DNA of 64,000 bases, from contig DASRHT010000056.1 in the NCBI GenBank assembly GCA_035650355.1, positions 71,369-135,368 of the forward strand. Direction: 5' to 3'. This document shows, one piece after another, positions 22,988 to 31,307 of this stretch. The position numbers were made by a program, and so were the translations under genes. Within the stretch, counting starts at the first letter, position 1. Every line of letters starts with the position of its first letter. The DNA comes from DASRHT01 sp035650355 (GTDB lineage Bacteria > Chloroflexota > Ktedonobacteria > Ktedonobacterales > Ktedonobacteraceae). The notes under the pieces are model-generated. The model did not search any database. It worked only from the letters and a program-made list of their open reading frames with translations, and was not told the origin of the DNA.

Positions 22988-25933
22988 TCACGGTTCCTTG
23001 TTCACGAGAGCGATCCCGCGCCATATCCGTGCCCTATTGGTACGGTCAGCACGACAGCCGTGGGCTTTCAACTGCGCAGTAAAGGCGTGTCGCGAGAGGG
23101 GAAAGCGTTCCTGATGCTGTCGTACCCAGCGTTCATAGGTTCCCCAGAGATCGGCAGCGCGGCACCAGGCGTGTGGGTGGAGTTCACAACAAGCATCAAG
23201 AAACGGTCGAAGCTCATCGTTTTCAATGCGAGAACGAGAGAAGACGTTATGAAGAAGAGAAAAAGCCTGTTCGTCGGAGCACTCTTGCCCAAGGCGCGTC
23301 AAGAGCGCGCGTGTCATGATCGTGTGAGGATGAGCATCTCCTAGCACTTGCGAACGGATCGAGAGCGCACGCTGCGCCAGAGGGGCTGCCTCGCCCCTGT
23401 TGCCCTGTTGTTGATACAACAGGGCCAGATTATGGTGCGTTTGCGCCGTCATCGGGTGGCGCTGCTCTAACCGCTGCTCCTGGATATGCAAGGCCCGCTG
23501 ATAGAGCGCTTCGGCCTCTGCGTACTTGCCCTGGTCTCGGAAGAGGGTTGCTAGCCCATTGAGTGAAATGGCCACATCAGGATGCTCCGGTCCAAGTGAT
23601 TGTTCGCGGATAGTGAGTGCCCGGCGGGAGAGAGAAAGCGCTTCCCGGTAGTTTCCCTGCCTCGCTTGGAGTTCAGCGAATTTATGGAGCGTTTCTGCCG
23701 TTTCTGGATGCTCCGGTCCGAGTCGTTGCTCTCGTATGAGCAAAGCTCGCCGAAAAAGCAATTCGGCCTCCTCATACTTCCCTTGTTCACAGTAGAGGTC
23801 TGCTAGATTGGTGAGGGCATAAGCCACATGGGGATGTGCCTCGCCCAACTGCTGCTCCCAAATACGCAAGGCCCGTTGAAAAAGTGGTTCTGCTTCCTCG
23901 TATCTGCCCTGCTTATAGTAGATAACTGCCAGTCCATTAAGAGATGTGGCTACGTGGGGATGCGCCTCGCCCAACTGCTGCTCCCGGATGTGTAAGGCCC
24001 GCTGATAGAGCGCTCCGGCTTCCTCATACCGGCCCTGCTCGTTGAAGAGATTTGCCAGTCCATTGAGAGATGCGGCCACACGGGGATGATCAGGGCCGAG
24101 CTGCTGCTCCCAGATACGCAAGGCCCGTTGAAAGAGTGGTTCAGCCTTCTCGTACCTGCCCCGCTCACGGCAAAGGATCGCCAAATTGTTGAGCGAAGAG
24201 GCTACGTGAGGATGCGCCTCGCCCAACTGCTGCTCCTGGATGCATAAGGCCTGTTGAAAGAGCGCCTCGGCCTCCTCATACCTACCCCGCTCACGAAGGA
24301 AGTCTGCCAGGGAATTGAGCAAGGAAGCTACCTGAAGGTGGTCAGAACCTAGTACTTGCTCCCGCACATGCAATGCTCTCAGCAAAAGCAATTCAGCTTC
24401 TGCGTACTGTCCGCGCGCGTCCAAATACCAGGCTGCTTTGAGGGCTAAGGACGCGACAGTGAGGGAGTTGCCAGTGGTCCCGATCCGCTCCAGGCACGCA
24501 AGGATGTGCGAAAGCAAGCGCTCTCCCTGTTTCCGGGTAGCATATTCGGTGTCAGCCAGCACTTCAGGAAATACGGCATCAAGCGCAGCAAGAATCTTCC
24601 ACATCCACTGCTTCTGCTCGCCTTCCATCATAGTATCCAATAGAACCGCTTGTATTAGCCGATGCAACGAGAGCGTCCGCTCTTCTGGTTGTCGTTGCAG
24701 TAGTGAATAGGAACGGGCCACGGCAAGCAGCCGGTTCCACTCCAGTTCATCGCGACAGACGGCTGCCAACTCAGGACCCAGATGCTCAGCTCCCTGGCGA
24801 AAGAGTTCTTCAGGAATGGCATCTGGCTGGAGCAGCGCGCAGACTCGCAAAAGATCTCCTACTGCTCGGTGGCGCTCGGTCGTGGCCGCAATAGCTAACG
24901 CAAAGGTGGTAGAGACTGAGGCTGGGTGATCGCGTACCCCTTCGCCTCGCTGCTGGAGCAGGGCTGCTCTTCTGCTGCGGAAGAGATCAAGGTAGGCTGG
25001 CACCCCACACCGTGTCTCCTCCAGGTAGGCTCCCGCCTGATCGAGGGCCAGGGGCAAGCCTCCCAGAGCGTTGACCAGTTCTGCCACAGCGGCATACTGA
25101 GCGGGCATCTGCATGGCAAGCCGTTGCACCTCTTCACGAGTCGCTGCTGGCGCTAAAACTTTGGCACGGCGCAACAGAAACAGCATCCCTTCCTCCTGTT
25201 CCATCGGCAACAGGTCTACACCTTGCGCGAGTGTCCCCAACGTCTGGCTACGCGTCGTGATGAGGATCGCTCCTGAGCGCACTGCTGGCAGAAAACGCGG
25301 TACCAGATCCAGGTCTTCGACGTTATCGAAGATCACAAGCCACTGGCTATGAGTCGAGAGCCAGTGCTGAACGGCTGCGATCACTTGCAACTGCTCCTTG
25401 TTGTTGCGCTCAGGTAACTGAAGCACTTCGGCAATGTGCAGCAGGCTGGAGATCAGTTGCTCCTCCGTTTCGGCTCCGATCCAGAAGACAGCATGGTAGT
25501 CCAGGGCATGCTGATAAGCGTACTCTAGTGCAATCTGGGTTTTGCCAATGCCACCGAGCCCATGCAAGGCATATGATTGGGTCAGGGCGACGACCTGATG
25601 GCTTCCCAGTTGAGCGTGCAGTGCCTCCAATATCTCTTCGCGTCCGGTGAAGAACGGGTTGCGCGGAAAAGGCACGTACCAGTATGGGGAGAGCGCCGTG
25701 AGGCTGGCCTCCAGCAACTGGTGGGTCTCGTGCTCGTTTAAGCGTAGGGAGCGGGCGAGCTCAATCACTATCGTTTTACTCGCCGGGAGGAAGTCCCCTT
25801 GCTCCCAGCGACCAATAGCGTTGCGGTTCATCCCCAGGGATTGGGCAAGGTGCTGTTGTGTGAGGCGCTGACGCTGGCGAAAGGCTTTGAGGAGGGAACC
25901 AAAGGAGCCAATCTCGATGTTCGTTTGGGTCAT
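22988..25933 (-). CDS. STAND-type regulator: XRE helix-turn-helix, NB-ARC-like ATPase, TPR array
   Basis: 981 residues from the ATG at 25933. An N-terminal XRE-type HTH (LLKAFRQRQRLTQQHLAQSLGMNRNAIGRWEQGDFLP) is followed by an NB-ARC/STAND ATPase beginning RNPFFTGREEILEAL, with Walker A GLGGIGKTQIALEYAY, Walker B WLVIFDNVEDLD, sensor ILITTRSQ and GLPLALDQAGAYL. About nine kinesin-light-chain-like TPRs of 42 residues follow (EEAEPLFQRALRIWEQQLGEAHPHVA type). Proteins of this design act as ligand-gated transcription regulators, and related designs are used in defence. A C-terminal extension of about 80 residues has no recognised domain. The DNA of the TPR part is a visible 126-bp tandem repeat. 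Confidence 0.9.
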   Translation of the reverse strand: MTQTNIEIGSFGSLLKAFRQRQRLTQQHLAQSLGMNRNAIGRWEQGDFLPASKTIVIELARSLRLNEHETHQLLEASLTALSPYWYVPFPRNPFFTGREEILEALHAQLGSHQVVALTQSYALHGLGGIGKTQIALEYAYQHALDYHAVFWIGAETEEQLISSLLHIAEVLQLPERNNKEQLQVIAAVQHWLSTHSQWLVIFDNVEDLDLVPRFLPAVRSGAILITTRSQTLGTLAQGVDLLPMEQEEGMLFLLRRAKVLAPAATREEVQRLAMQMPAQYAAVAELVNALGGLPLALDQAGAYLEETRCGVPAYLDLFRSRRAALLQQRGEGVRDHPASVSTTFALAIAATTERHRAVGDLLRVCALLQPDAIPEELFRQGAEHLGPELAAVCRDELEWNRLLAVARSYSLLQRQPEERTLSLHRLIQAVLLDTMMEGEQKQWMWKILAALDAVFPEVLADTEYATRKQGERLLSHILACLERIGTTGNSLTVASLALKAAWYLDARGQYAEAELLLLRALHVREQVLGSDHLQVASLLNSLADFLRERGRYEEAEALFQQALCIQEQQLGEAHPHVASSLNNLAILCRERGRYEKAEPLFQRALRIWEQQLGPDHPRVAASLNGLANLFNEQGRYEEAGALYQRALHIREQQLGEAHPHVATSLNGLAVIYYKQGRYEEAEPLFQRALRIWEQQLGEAHPHVAYALTNLADLYCEQGKYEEAELLFRRALLIREQRLGPEHPETAETLHKFAELQARQGNYREALSLSRRALTIREQSLGPEHPDVAISLNGLATLFRDQGKYAEAEALYQRALHIQEQRLEQRHPMTAQTHHNLALLYQQQGNRGEAAPLAQRALSIRSQVLGDAHPHTIMTRALLTRLGQECSDEQAFSLLHNVFSRSRIENDELRPFLDACCELHPHAWCRAADLWGTYERWVRQHQERFPLSRHAFTAQLKAHGCRADRTNRARIWRGIALVNKEP

Positions 25934-26199
25934 CTTCTCATTCTTCTTTCTGAAACACGCTTCAAATGCACTCAAATGCTACGTTAAATGTGGCACACCT
26001 TCTTCTATACTGTAATCGATGGATGACGAAAAAAAGTCACATCGCATCTTCTGAGAAAGGAGGAAAGAGGAAGCCAATTCTAACAGTCCACATGATGCTG
26101 AAGCTCTCGTTCTTCATCAAGAAAAAACAGTAATCCCAGACATGAATGAACCCTGTGTGGAATCTCTTTAAGTGTTTTCTCAAGAAAGGAACACGAACC

Positions 26200-26667
26200 A
26201 TGAAATCCCTGTTTCGTTCTCGCATGCTTCGGCCCTTCGCGTCACGAGCCCGCGCCGCCTGGATGGCATTCGTCGTGGTGACGGCACTCGCGCTTCTGTT
26301 GATCCCAACAGCTACCCCCGCTAGTGCTGCCTCAACGTCGGGAGCAATCCTGAAGCTCGCCACTGCATCAGACACGAATCACATCGCCTGCCCTGCGGAC
26401 AATATCTGTCTCTACAGTGGGCTAGACTACAGTGGAGACGTCCAGATGAACACGTTTCCTGGCAGCAACACGTACGTGCCTGTCTTGATTCCAACTGTGC
26501 GTTCCTATATCAACAACGGCGATTTCCGTGGCTGGTTGAACCAGTTTCAAACCGGCAACCACGGCATTAGCTTCTGCATGTCCCCGAACTCCCGGAACCC
26601 TAACATCACAGGGCCCTGGGATAATGACCCGTGGCTCCTCCTGAGTGCAAACACCAGTAGCTGCTAG
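26200..26667 (+). CDS. Secreted peptidase-inhibitor I36 / crystallin-like small protein
   Basis: 155 residues from the ATG at 26200, which has AAAGGA about ten bases upstream. A signal peptide ends TATPASAAS near residue 46. The mature part has CPADNICLYSGLDYSGDVQMN, VRSYINNGDFRGWLNQFQTGNHGISFCMSPNS, with four cysteines, typical of the I36-like secreted domain of actinobacteria and related phyla. It is divergent from the STAND gene and is a plausible target of that regulator, though nothing in the sequence proves it. Confidence 0.65.
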   Translation: MKSLFRSRMLRPFASRARAAWMAFVVVTALALLLIPTATPASAASTSGAILKLATASDTNHIACPADNICLYSGLDYSGDVQMNTFPGSNTYVPVLIPTVRSYINNGDFRGWLNQFQTGNHGISFCMSPNSRNPNITGPWDNDPWLLLSANTSSC

Positions 26668-26781
26668 CTTGAATTCCTCCTCAAACAAAGAGCTTGCGCA
26701 AGGCTTTAGGCGGCGAATAACTGAAATGATCCTAAGGGATGAACCCACCAAGTGGATCGAAGCCTTCAGTGAGGAGGACTG

Positions 26782-26829
26782 ATGCCGGAGGGGGACGTTG
26801 ATTGAAAGAAACGCTTCCCCCTCCGGCAT
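26782..26829 (+). terminator. Strong hairpin, probable terminator
   Basis: Perfect 14-bp arms ATGCCGGAGGGGGA (26782-26795) and TCCCCCTCCGGCAT (26816-26829) with a 20-base loop, about 115 bases after the I36-like gene. A T run is weak, so processing or bidirectional function is possible. Confidence 0.5.
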
Positions 26830-26979
26830 TAATTGGCTCCTATCTTAGCCCACCAACTGGAAGCGTTCTGCAATATCCTTCAGGCATCCTCTACAAAGTG
26901 CAGCAGCAGGTACATCAACGCATGGCTGAAATCCTCGCTACGACGCCATTACGCCTGGATCGTTCATCCCCTGGTAGGC

Positions 26980-27271
26980 CGTAGGGGCAGGGCTTGCCCC
27001 TGCCCTGTAACCTCCTCGCATTCTCGTTGTTGTGCTTGACATCTTCCTATGGGATACTTGCTGTTGTGCTTGACATCTTCCTATGCATACATATACAGTA
27101 GCATGATAAATTTATATATCCTTTCAAGAAACCACACTAGTAGTTCGTTACTGTCCTCGGGCGAGATTACTGTATCACGGCAATTTGGAAGACGAAAGTG
27201 GGTTCGAGTCGTCGGCTCGAACCATTTCCTCCTCACGGGCACGGATGAAACACATGCTAACGACGAGGTGA
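26980..27271 (+). promoter_or_regulatory. Repeat-rich upstream region with a probable kinase promoter
   Basis: It contains a GTAGGGGCAGGGCTTGCC palindrome at 26982. A 24-bp direct repeat TGTTGTGCTTGACATCTTCC... occurs at 27028 and 27062 (period 34). GGTTCGAG/CTCGAACC form a hairpin at 27201-27223. The second direct repeat gives TTGACA followed 18 bases later by TACAGT, a possible promoter for the kinase pair. No gene is seen. Confidence 0.4.
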
Positions 27272-27274
27272 GTG

Positions 27275-28510
27275 ATGTTTCTGGGAAAGTGGCGGTGGAG
27301 TACCCTATTATTAGCTTTGCAATGGATGACGAAGATCGCGAACAACGGATCAACTCTCCCGCAAACGACGCCTCATTTTGACCAGAATCGCTACCAGATG
27401 GCTATGGAAGCAGCGGGCGTTGGCATGTATGATTTTGATATCGTGCGTAAGCAGCATTTCTGGAGCAAAGAATGCAAAGCGCTTCTGGGCCTCCCTCCTG
27501 ACGCTGAGGAGGATTTTACCTTCTTTCGCTCTCTCATTCATCCAGAGGATAGGGAGCGTGTGCTCTTTCTTTTCGCCGAGCATCATCACATGAAAACGCC
27601 ACATAAGATCGAATATCGCCTTGTGTGGCCAGATGGAACTATTCACTGGATTGTCGATCATGGCAGGTTCTTGTATGATCAGCAAGGCAATCCTATTCGT
27701 CTCCTTGGGGTCGCCTGGGAGATTACTGCACTTAAACAGGCTGAAGAAGCCCGTTCTCAGGCAAATGAGCAACTACGGGAGTTTTTTTGCCAGATCGGTC
27801 ATGAATTGCGCACGCCTTTAACGGCTCTGAAGGGGAATTTGCAGCTCAGCGAGCGACACCTGCGGCGCTGGCTGGCAGCCCACGAGAACTCGCTCGCGGA
27901 GAAAGAGAAGCTCTTGCTGCAACGGCTCAAGCGATGGAACGAGCAAGCTTTACGGCAAGCTAATGTCGAGAACCATCTGATTGAGAATCTCCTGGACGTC
28001 AGCGCGCTTCAGGCAGCAGGACTGTGTATATCGTTGGAACCTCGCAATCTGGTGCAAGTTGTGAGCGCTGCTGTCGATGATCTGCAAACGATCATGCCGC
28101 CATGCACGCTTTTCTGTGAAACCTGTGAGCCCTCCGACATTCCTGTTATGGTCGATGAAGTCCGTATCGGACAGGTCATCACACAATATATAAAAAACGC
28201 GCTACATGCTGCTGCTGAGCGTCCTCCCATCATCGTTGGTATTTCCCTGGAGGAGAAGGTTGCGCGCGTGTGGGTCAAGGATACCGGCCCTGGCCTTTCT
28301 TGCGAACAACAGGTTTCCATCTGGAAGCTGCTTCAGTCGGCCTCTGGCCTGACCGGGTCTCAATGTCCAGGCGGGAATAGATTAGGGCTTGGCCTCTATC
28401 TGTGCCGAGAGCTGATCCGGCTGCACAGGGGACAGATAGGGGTTGAAAGTGTGCCTGGCGAGGGTTCGACGTTCTGGTTTACCTTGCCTCTCAGGGAGTT
28501 GCAGCCATGA
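27275..28510 (+). CDS. PAS-domain sensor histidine kinase
   Basis: 411 residues. The PAS_3-type domain at about 40-155 runs AAGVGMYDFDIVRKQHFWSKECKALLGLP...IHPEDRERV...YRLVWPDGTIHWIVDHGRF. HisKA at about 175-260 has the phospho-His in IGHELRTPLTALKGN. The ATPase domain has IKNALHAAAERPP, VKDTGPGLSCEQQ and LGLGLYLCREL. The N-box lacks the usual NA.KYS form but keeps the key Asn. Start uncertain: ATG at 27275 after GAGGTGAG, or ATG at 27326. Its stop overlaps the next start (ATGA). No transmembrane segment is clear. Confidence 0.87.
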   Translation: MFLGKWRWSTLLLALQWMTKIANNGSTLPQTTPHFDQNRYQMAMEAAGVGMYDFDIVRKQHFWSKECKALLGLPPDAEEDFTFFRSLIHPEDRERVLFLFAEHHHMKTPHKIEYRLVWPDGTIHWIVDHGRFLYDQQGNPIRLLGVAWEITALKQAEEARSQANEQLREFFCQIGHELRTPLTALKGNLQLSERHLRRWLAAHENSLAEKEKLLLQRLKRWNEQALRQANVENHLIENLLDVSALQAAGLCISLEPRNLVQVVSAAVDDLQTIMPPCTLFCETCEPSDIPVMVDEVRIGQVITQYIKNALHAAAERPPIIVGISLEEKVARVWVKDTGPGLSCEQQVSIWKLLQSASGLTGSQCPGGNRLGLGLYLCRELIRLHRGQIGVESVPGEGSTFWFTLPLRELQP

Positions 28511-30105
28511 ATTTTCACTCTACTGACGTGTCTTCGGCGAAACAGGAAGCATTGCCTTCAGTAACGCAAGATATGCTAGTAACCTTGCTTGATCTTGCAC
28601 CGGACGCTTTGATCGTCGTTGATGCGGCGGGCACGATCATTCAGGTAAATGCACAGATGGAGGCGCTTTTTGGGTATGGCCAGCACGAACTGGTTGGCCA
28701 GCCTCTGGCACTCCTGCTACCCGAGCGGCTGCAGGGCTTGCATGCTATCCATTTCGAGCGGTATCTTCGAGCGGCGCGTCCCCGTCCTATGAGCCTCGGA
28801 CGCGATCTGGTTGGTCGATGCAAAAATGGTTGTGAAATACCTATCGGGGTGCATCTGCGACCTATCCTGGTTGAGCACAGGCTGCATGTGATGGGGGCAG
28901 TGCGCGATATGACCGAGCAGCGACACATACAACACCTGGCACAGGAGGTGCAAGCAGAGAACAATGCCCGCTTACAGATCCTCCAACTGATCCTGGATCG
29001 CATTTCCACCGGGATATGCATGTTACAGGGGCCGCAACTGCGTTTACTGATGGCCAATGAGGCCGCGACTACCCTTTGGGGCGCAAAGTGGCCGCCGGGC
29101 GTGAGCCGGGAGGAGTTTGTGAGCAAGCACGGCGTCCATTTCCTCACTGCGAGTGGGAAGGATCTCACAGCGGCAGATTCGCCAGTTTACCGCGCCATGC
29201 TCACCGGCGAGCCCGTTCTCCATGCTCAGGTCGTGATTCGTCAGCCCAATGGAACCCATCTGCCGACCTTGCTGGATACGATCCCGCTGGAGAATCTTCA
29301 TTTGTTCGCTCGTCTGCCACAGGAGATGACGGCGGTGCTGGCCCCAACAGAACGAGTCGTGCTGATAGCCCATTACGATGTCTCCGTGCTCAAAGAGGCT
29401 GAGAGGCTCAAAGATCAGTTCATCAGCCTGGTAACGCATGAATTACGGACTCCGGTAACAATCATTGCAGGGTGCGCGGATATCTTACTCCGGCGGGCTG
29501 CGCGCGGGAAAAACCACCCCCTGGATGAGTGGCAGATCGCCAAGCTTGGGGAAGTGAAGCATGCGACCCAGCAGTTAGCGCACCTCACCGAAGATATGTT
29601 CGGCGCGATGTATATGCAGTCAGGGCAGTTCCTCTTAGATCTGCGTCCTACCGATCTGGTGGTTCTGACCCGACAGGTCGTCGAACGGCTCCAAACGACG
29701 ACTACCCGCCATCAATTCTCGCTGCACATCGCCCCTGCACATCTCTGGGTGATGGCCGATGCGGTGCGCATTGAGCAGGTCCTCTCCAACTTGCTCAGCA
29801 ATGCGATTAAGTATAGCCCTCAGGGAGGGCCAATTGAGGTGACGCTTAGCGAAGAAATGCAAACACATGAAACTCGCTTGAGCATTCGCGACCACGGCAT
29901 GGGCATTCCCTATGAACAGCGCGCCCGCATCTTTGGGCGCTTTATGCGAGCCGACAATGGGCCTGCGGCGGGCATCCGTGGAACGGGGTTAGGGCTTTAT
30001 CTCAGCCGGGAACTGGTCGAGCGACACGGAGGACACATCTCCTTCGAATCAGAAGAAGGAGAAGGTTCAACATTTTTCGTTACGCTCCCTTTGTCCCGCC
30101 TGTGA
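28507..30105 (+). CDS. PAS-PAS sensor histidine kinase, overlapping the previous kinase
   Basis: 532 residues. PAS 1 at about 20-135 (LDLAPDALIVVDAAGTIIQVNAQMEALFGYG), a second PAS-like region around 150-290, HisKA with FISLVTHELRTPVTIIAGCADILL, and HATPase with NLLSNAIKYSPQGG, RDHGMGIPYEQR, FGRFMRAD and GTGLGLYLSREL. It is translationally coupled to the preceding kinase, an unusual pairing of two kinases with no response regulator. They may act as a heteromer or a relay. It is clearly paralogous to the kinase at 18988-21252. Confidence 0.92.
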   Translation: MNFHSTDVSSAKQEALPSVTQDMLVTLLDLAPDALIVVDAAGTIIQVNAQMEALFGYGQHELVGQPLALLLPERLQGLHAIHFERYLRAARPRPMSLGRDLVGRCKNGCEIPIGVHLRPILVEHRLHVMGAVRDMTEQRHIQHLAQEVQAENNARLQILQLILDRISTGICMLQGPQLRLLMANEAATTLWGAKWPPGVSREEFVSKHGVHFLTASGKDLTAADSPVYRAMLTGEPVLHAQVVIRQPNGTHLPTLLDTIPLENLHLFARLPQEMTAVLAPTERVVLIAHYDVSVLKEAERLKDQFISLVTHELRTPVTIIAGCADILLRRAARGKNHPLDEWQIAKLGEVKHATQQLAHLTEDMFGAMYMQSGQFLLDLRPTDLVVLTRQVVERLQTTTTRHQFSLHIAPAHLWVMADAVRIEQVLSNLLSNAIKYSPQGGPIEVTLSEEMQTHETRLSIRDHGMGIPYEQRARIFGRFMRADNGPAAGIRGTGLGLYLSRELVERHGGHISFESEEGEGSTFFVTLPLSRL

Positions 30106-30181
30106 AGCGGAACTGGCGGCGGATCTGCCCCTGTCCTTCGCTCTCCCTCCTCCCTTTTTGTCTTCCTCACGAGCATGTTCT

Positions 30182-31033
30182 CTACACCTTGCTGCGCTTG
30201 AGCATGTAGATGCGTACTGGAATGTGGAGAATGCCCTCGGTTGCAAATATGAGGAAGATACCAGACGCCAGGAGCCAGCAGAGGACCAATGCGAACACAA
30301 GTTGCATAAGGTAGGTCCGGGCAGAAAGAGAGACTATTGTGGACCAGCGGTTTCTCCCACCAAAGGCGCGGACAATCACATTTGCTCTTAAATAGGCGTC
30401 AACCAGGCTATAGAATGCCATAATGGGCAAGAATGTGGGCAGGAAGTTGCGCTGGACTAGCGAAGTTGTCTCCCCTAGAAAGGTCAAAGTGTAATCAGGC
30501 AGAGCCGAAAGGTGAGGTACAAAGGGATAAAGTATACCATTCAGGCTCACCAGCGAGGAACCACCCAGCAGCGCCAGAGAAAAATAGAGGCCGATGTTTA
30601 GATAGATTTTCAGTGTAGACAGGATGATTACTGAAGAAGAAAGGATCAGCGAGCGGCGGACGCTCATAGGGCGGTATCTCCAGGGATAAAGCGCCCAGGC
30701 AAGTTCCCCAGCCATAGCCCGAGCTTCACGCTCTTTCCTCTGCAAAAATTCATCGATATAGGCCGAGGGCCAGGTGAGAAGAATATAAATAAAACTACTG
30801 AATAAAAGAAGCGCCAGCGCAAAATTGTTTACATGCTGATAAAAAGTGATAAATATACTTAACGTGGGATATACGAATATGCGATCAAACAACTGAATAA
30901 GTCCATCCATACAAGCCTCCTTGCCGGCTTCGAGAGGGGTCTTTTCCTGAGCCAGAAAACAGAGTAGCGCGCATACTGCTATGGTTGCTGCGTTTGATAT
31001 GCTATCAACTTTGTAATCGAAGCTACTCTCCAT
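30182..31033 (-). CDS. Polytopic membrane protein of unknown function
   Basis: 283 residues with five or six hydrophobic segments: about 15-30, 70-88, 125-150, 175-190, 215-230 and 245-265. No motif is recognised. A basic loop (RKEREARAMAGELAWALYPWRYRPMSVRRS) lies between the second and third segments. The C-terminus is basic. It is convergent with the kinase pair, with no operon partner. The DNA is lower in GC than its neighbours, which hints at separate origin, but this is only an impression. Confidence 0.6.
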   Translation of the reverse strand: MESSFDYKVDSISNAATIAVCALLCFLAQEKTPLEAGKEACMDGLIQLFDRIFVYPTLSIFITFYQHVNNFALALLLFSSFIYILLTWPSAYIDEFLQRKEREARAMAGELAWALYPWRYRPMSVRRSLILSSSVIILSTLKIYLNIGLYFSLALLGGSSLVSLNGILYPFVPHLSALPDYTLTFLGETTSLVQRNFLPTFLPIMAFYSLVDAYLRANVIVRAFGGRNRWSTIVSLSARTYLMQLVFALVLCWLLASGIFLIFATEGILHIPVRIYMLKRSKV

Positions 31034-31307
31034 TTTATCATGTTGTTCAGCATTGTATTGGCTGTTTTTGTATTTAATGGAGGATGCTTTCTTTTCGTGT
31101 AAACACTTACAGAATACCCATCACTACCGCATATCAAGGCATTTTCTGAGGTGTAACCGGAATGTGATACTTTCCATCCTCCTCGTGATGCTGCTGTGAT
31201 GTTTTGCGTTTACGCTACCAGCATAGTAAAGCTAGCGTATCCGGTGAGAGAGCCAGTGAACTGAAAGGCTGTGGAGGAGCCGGATATATTCCTGATAGGA
31301 GGTCAAC

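Noticed and set aside
27201..27223. tRNA-like GGTTCGAG...CTCGAACC
   Set aside because: No acceptor stem, anticodon arm or CCA-like end fits around it; it is only a hairpin.
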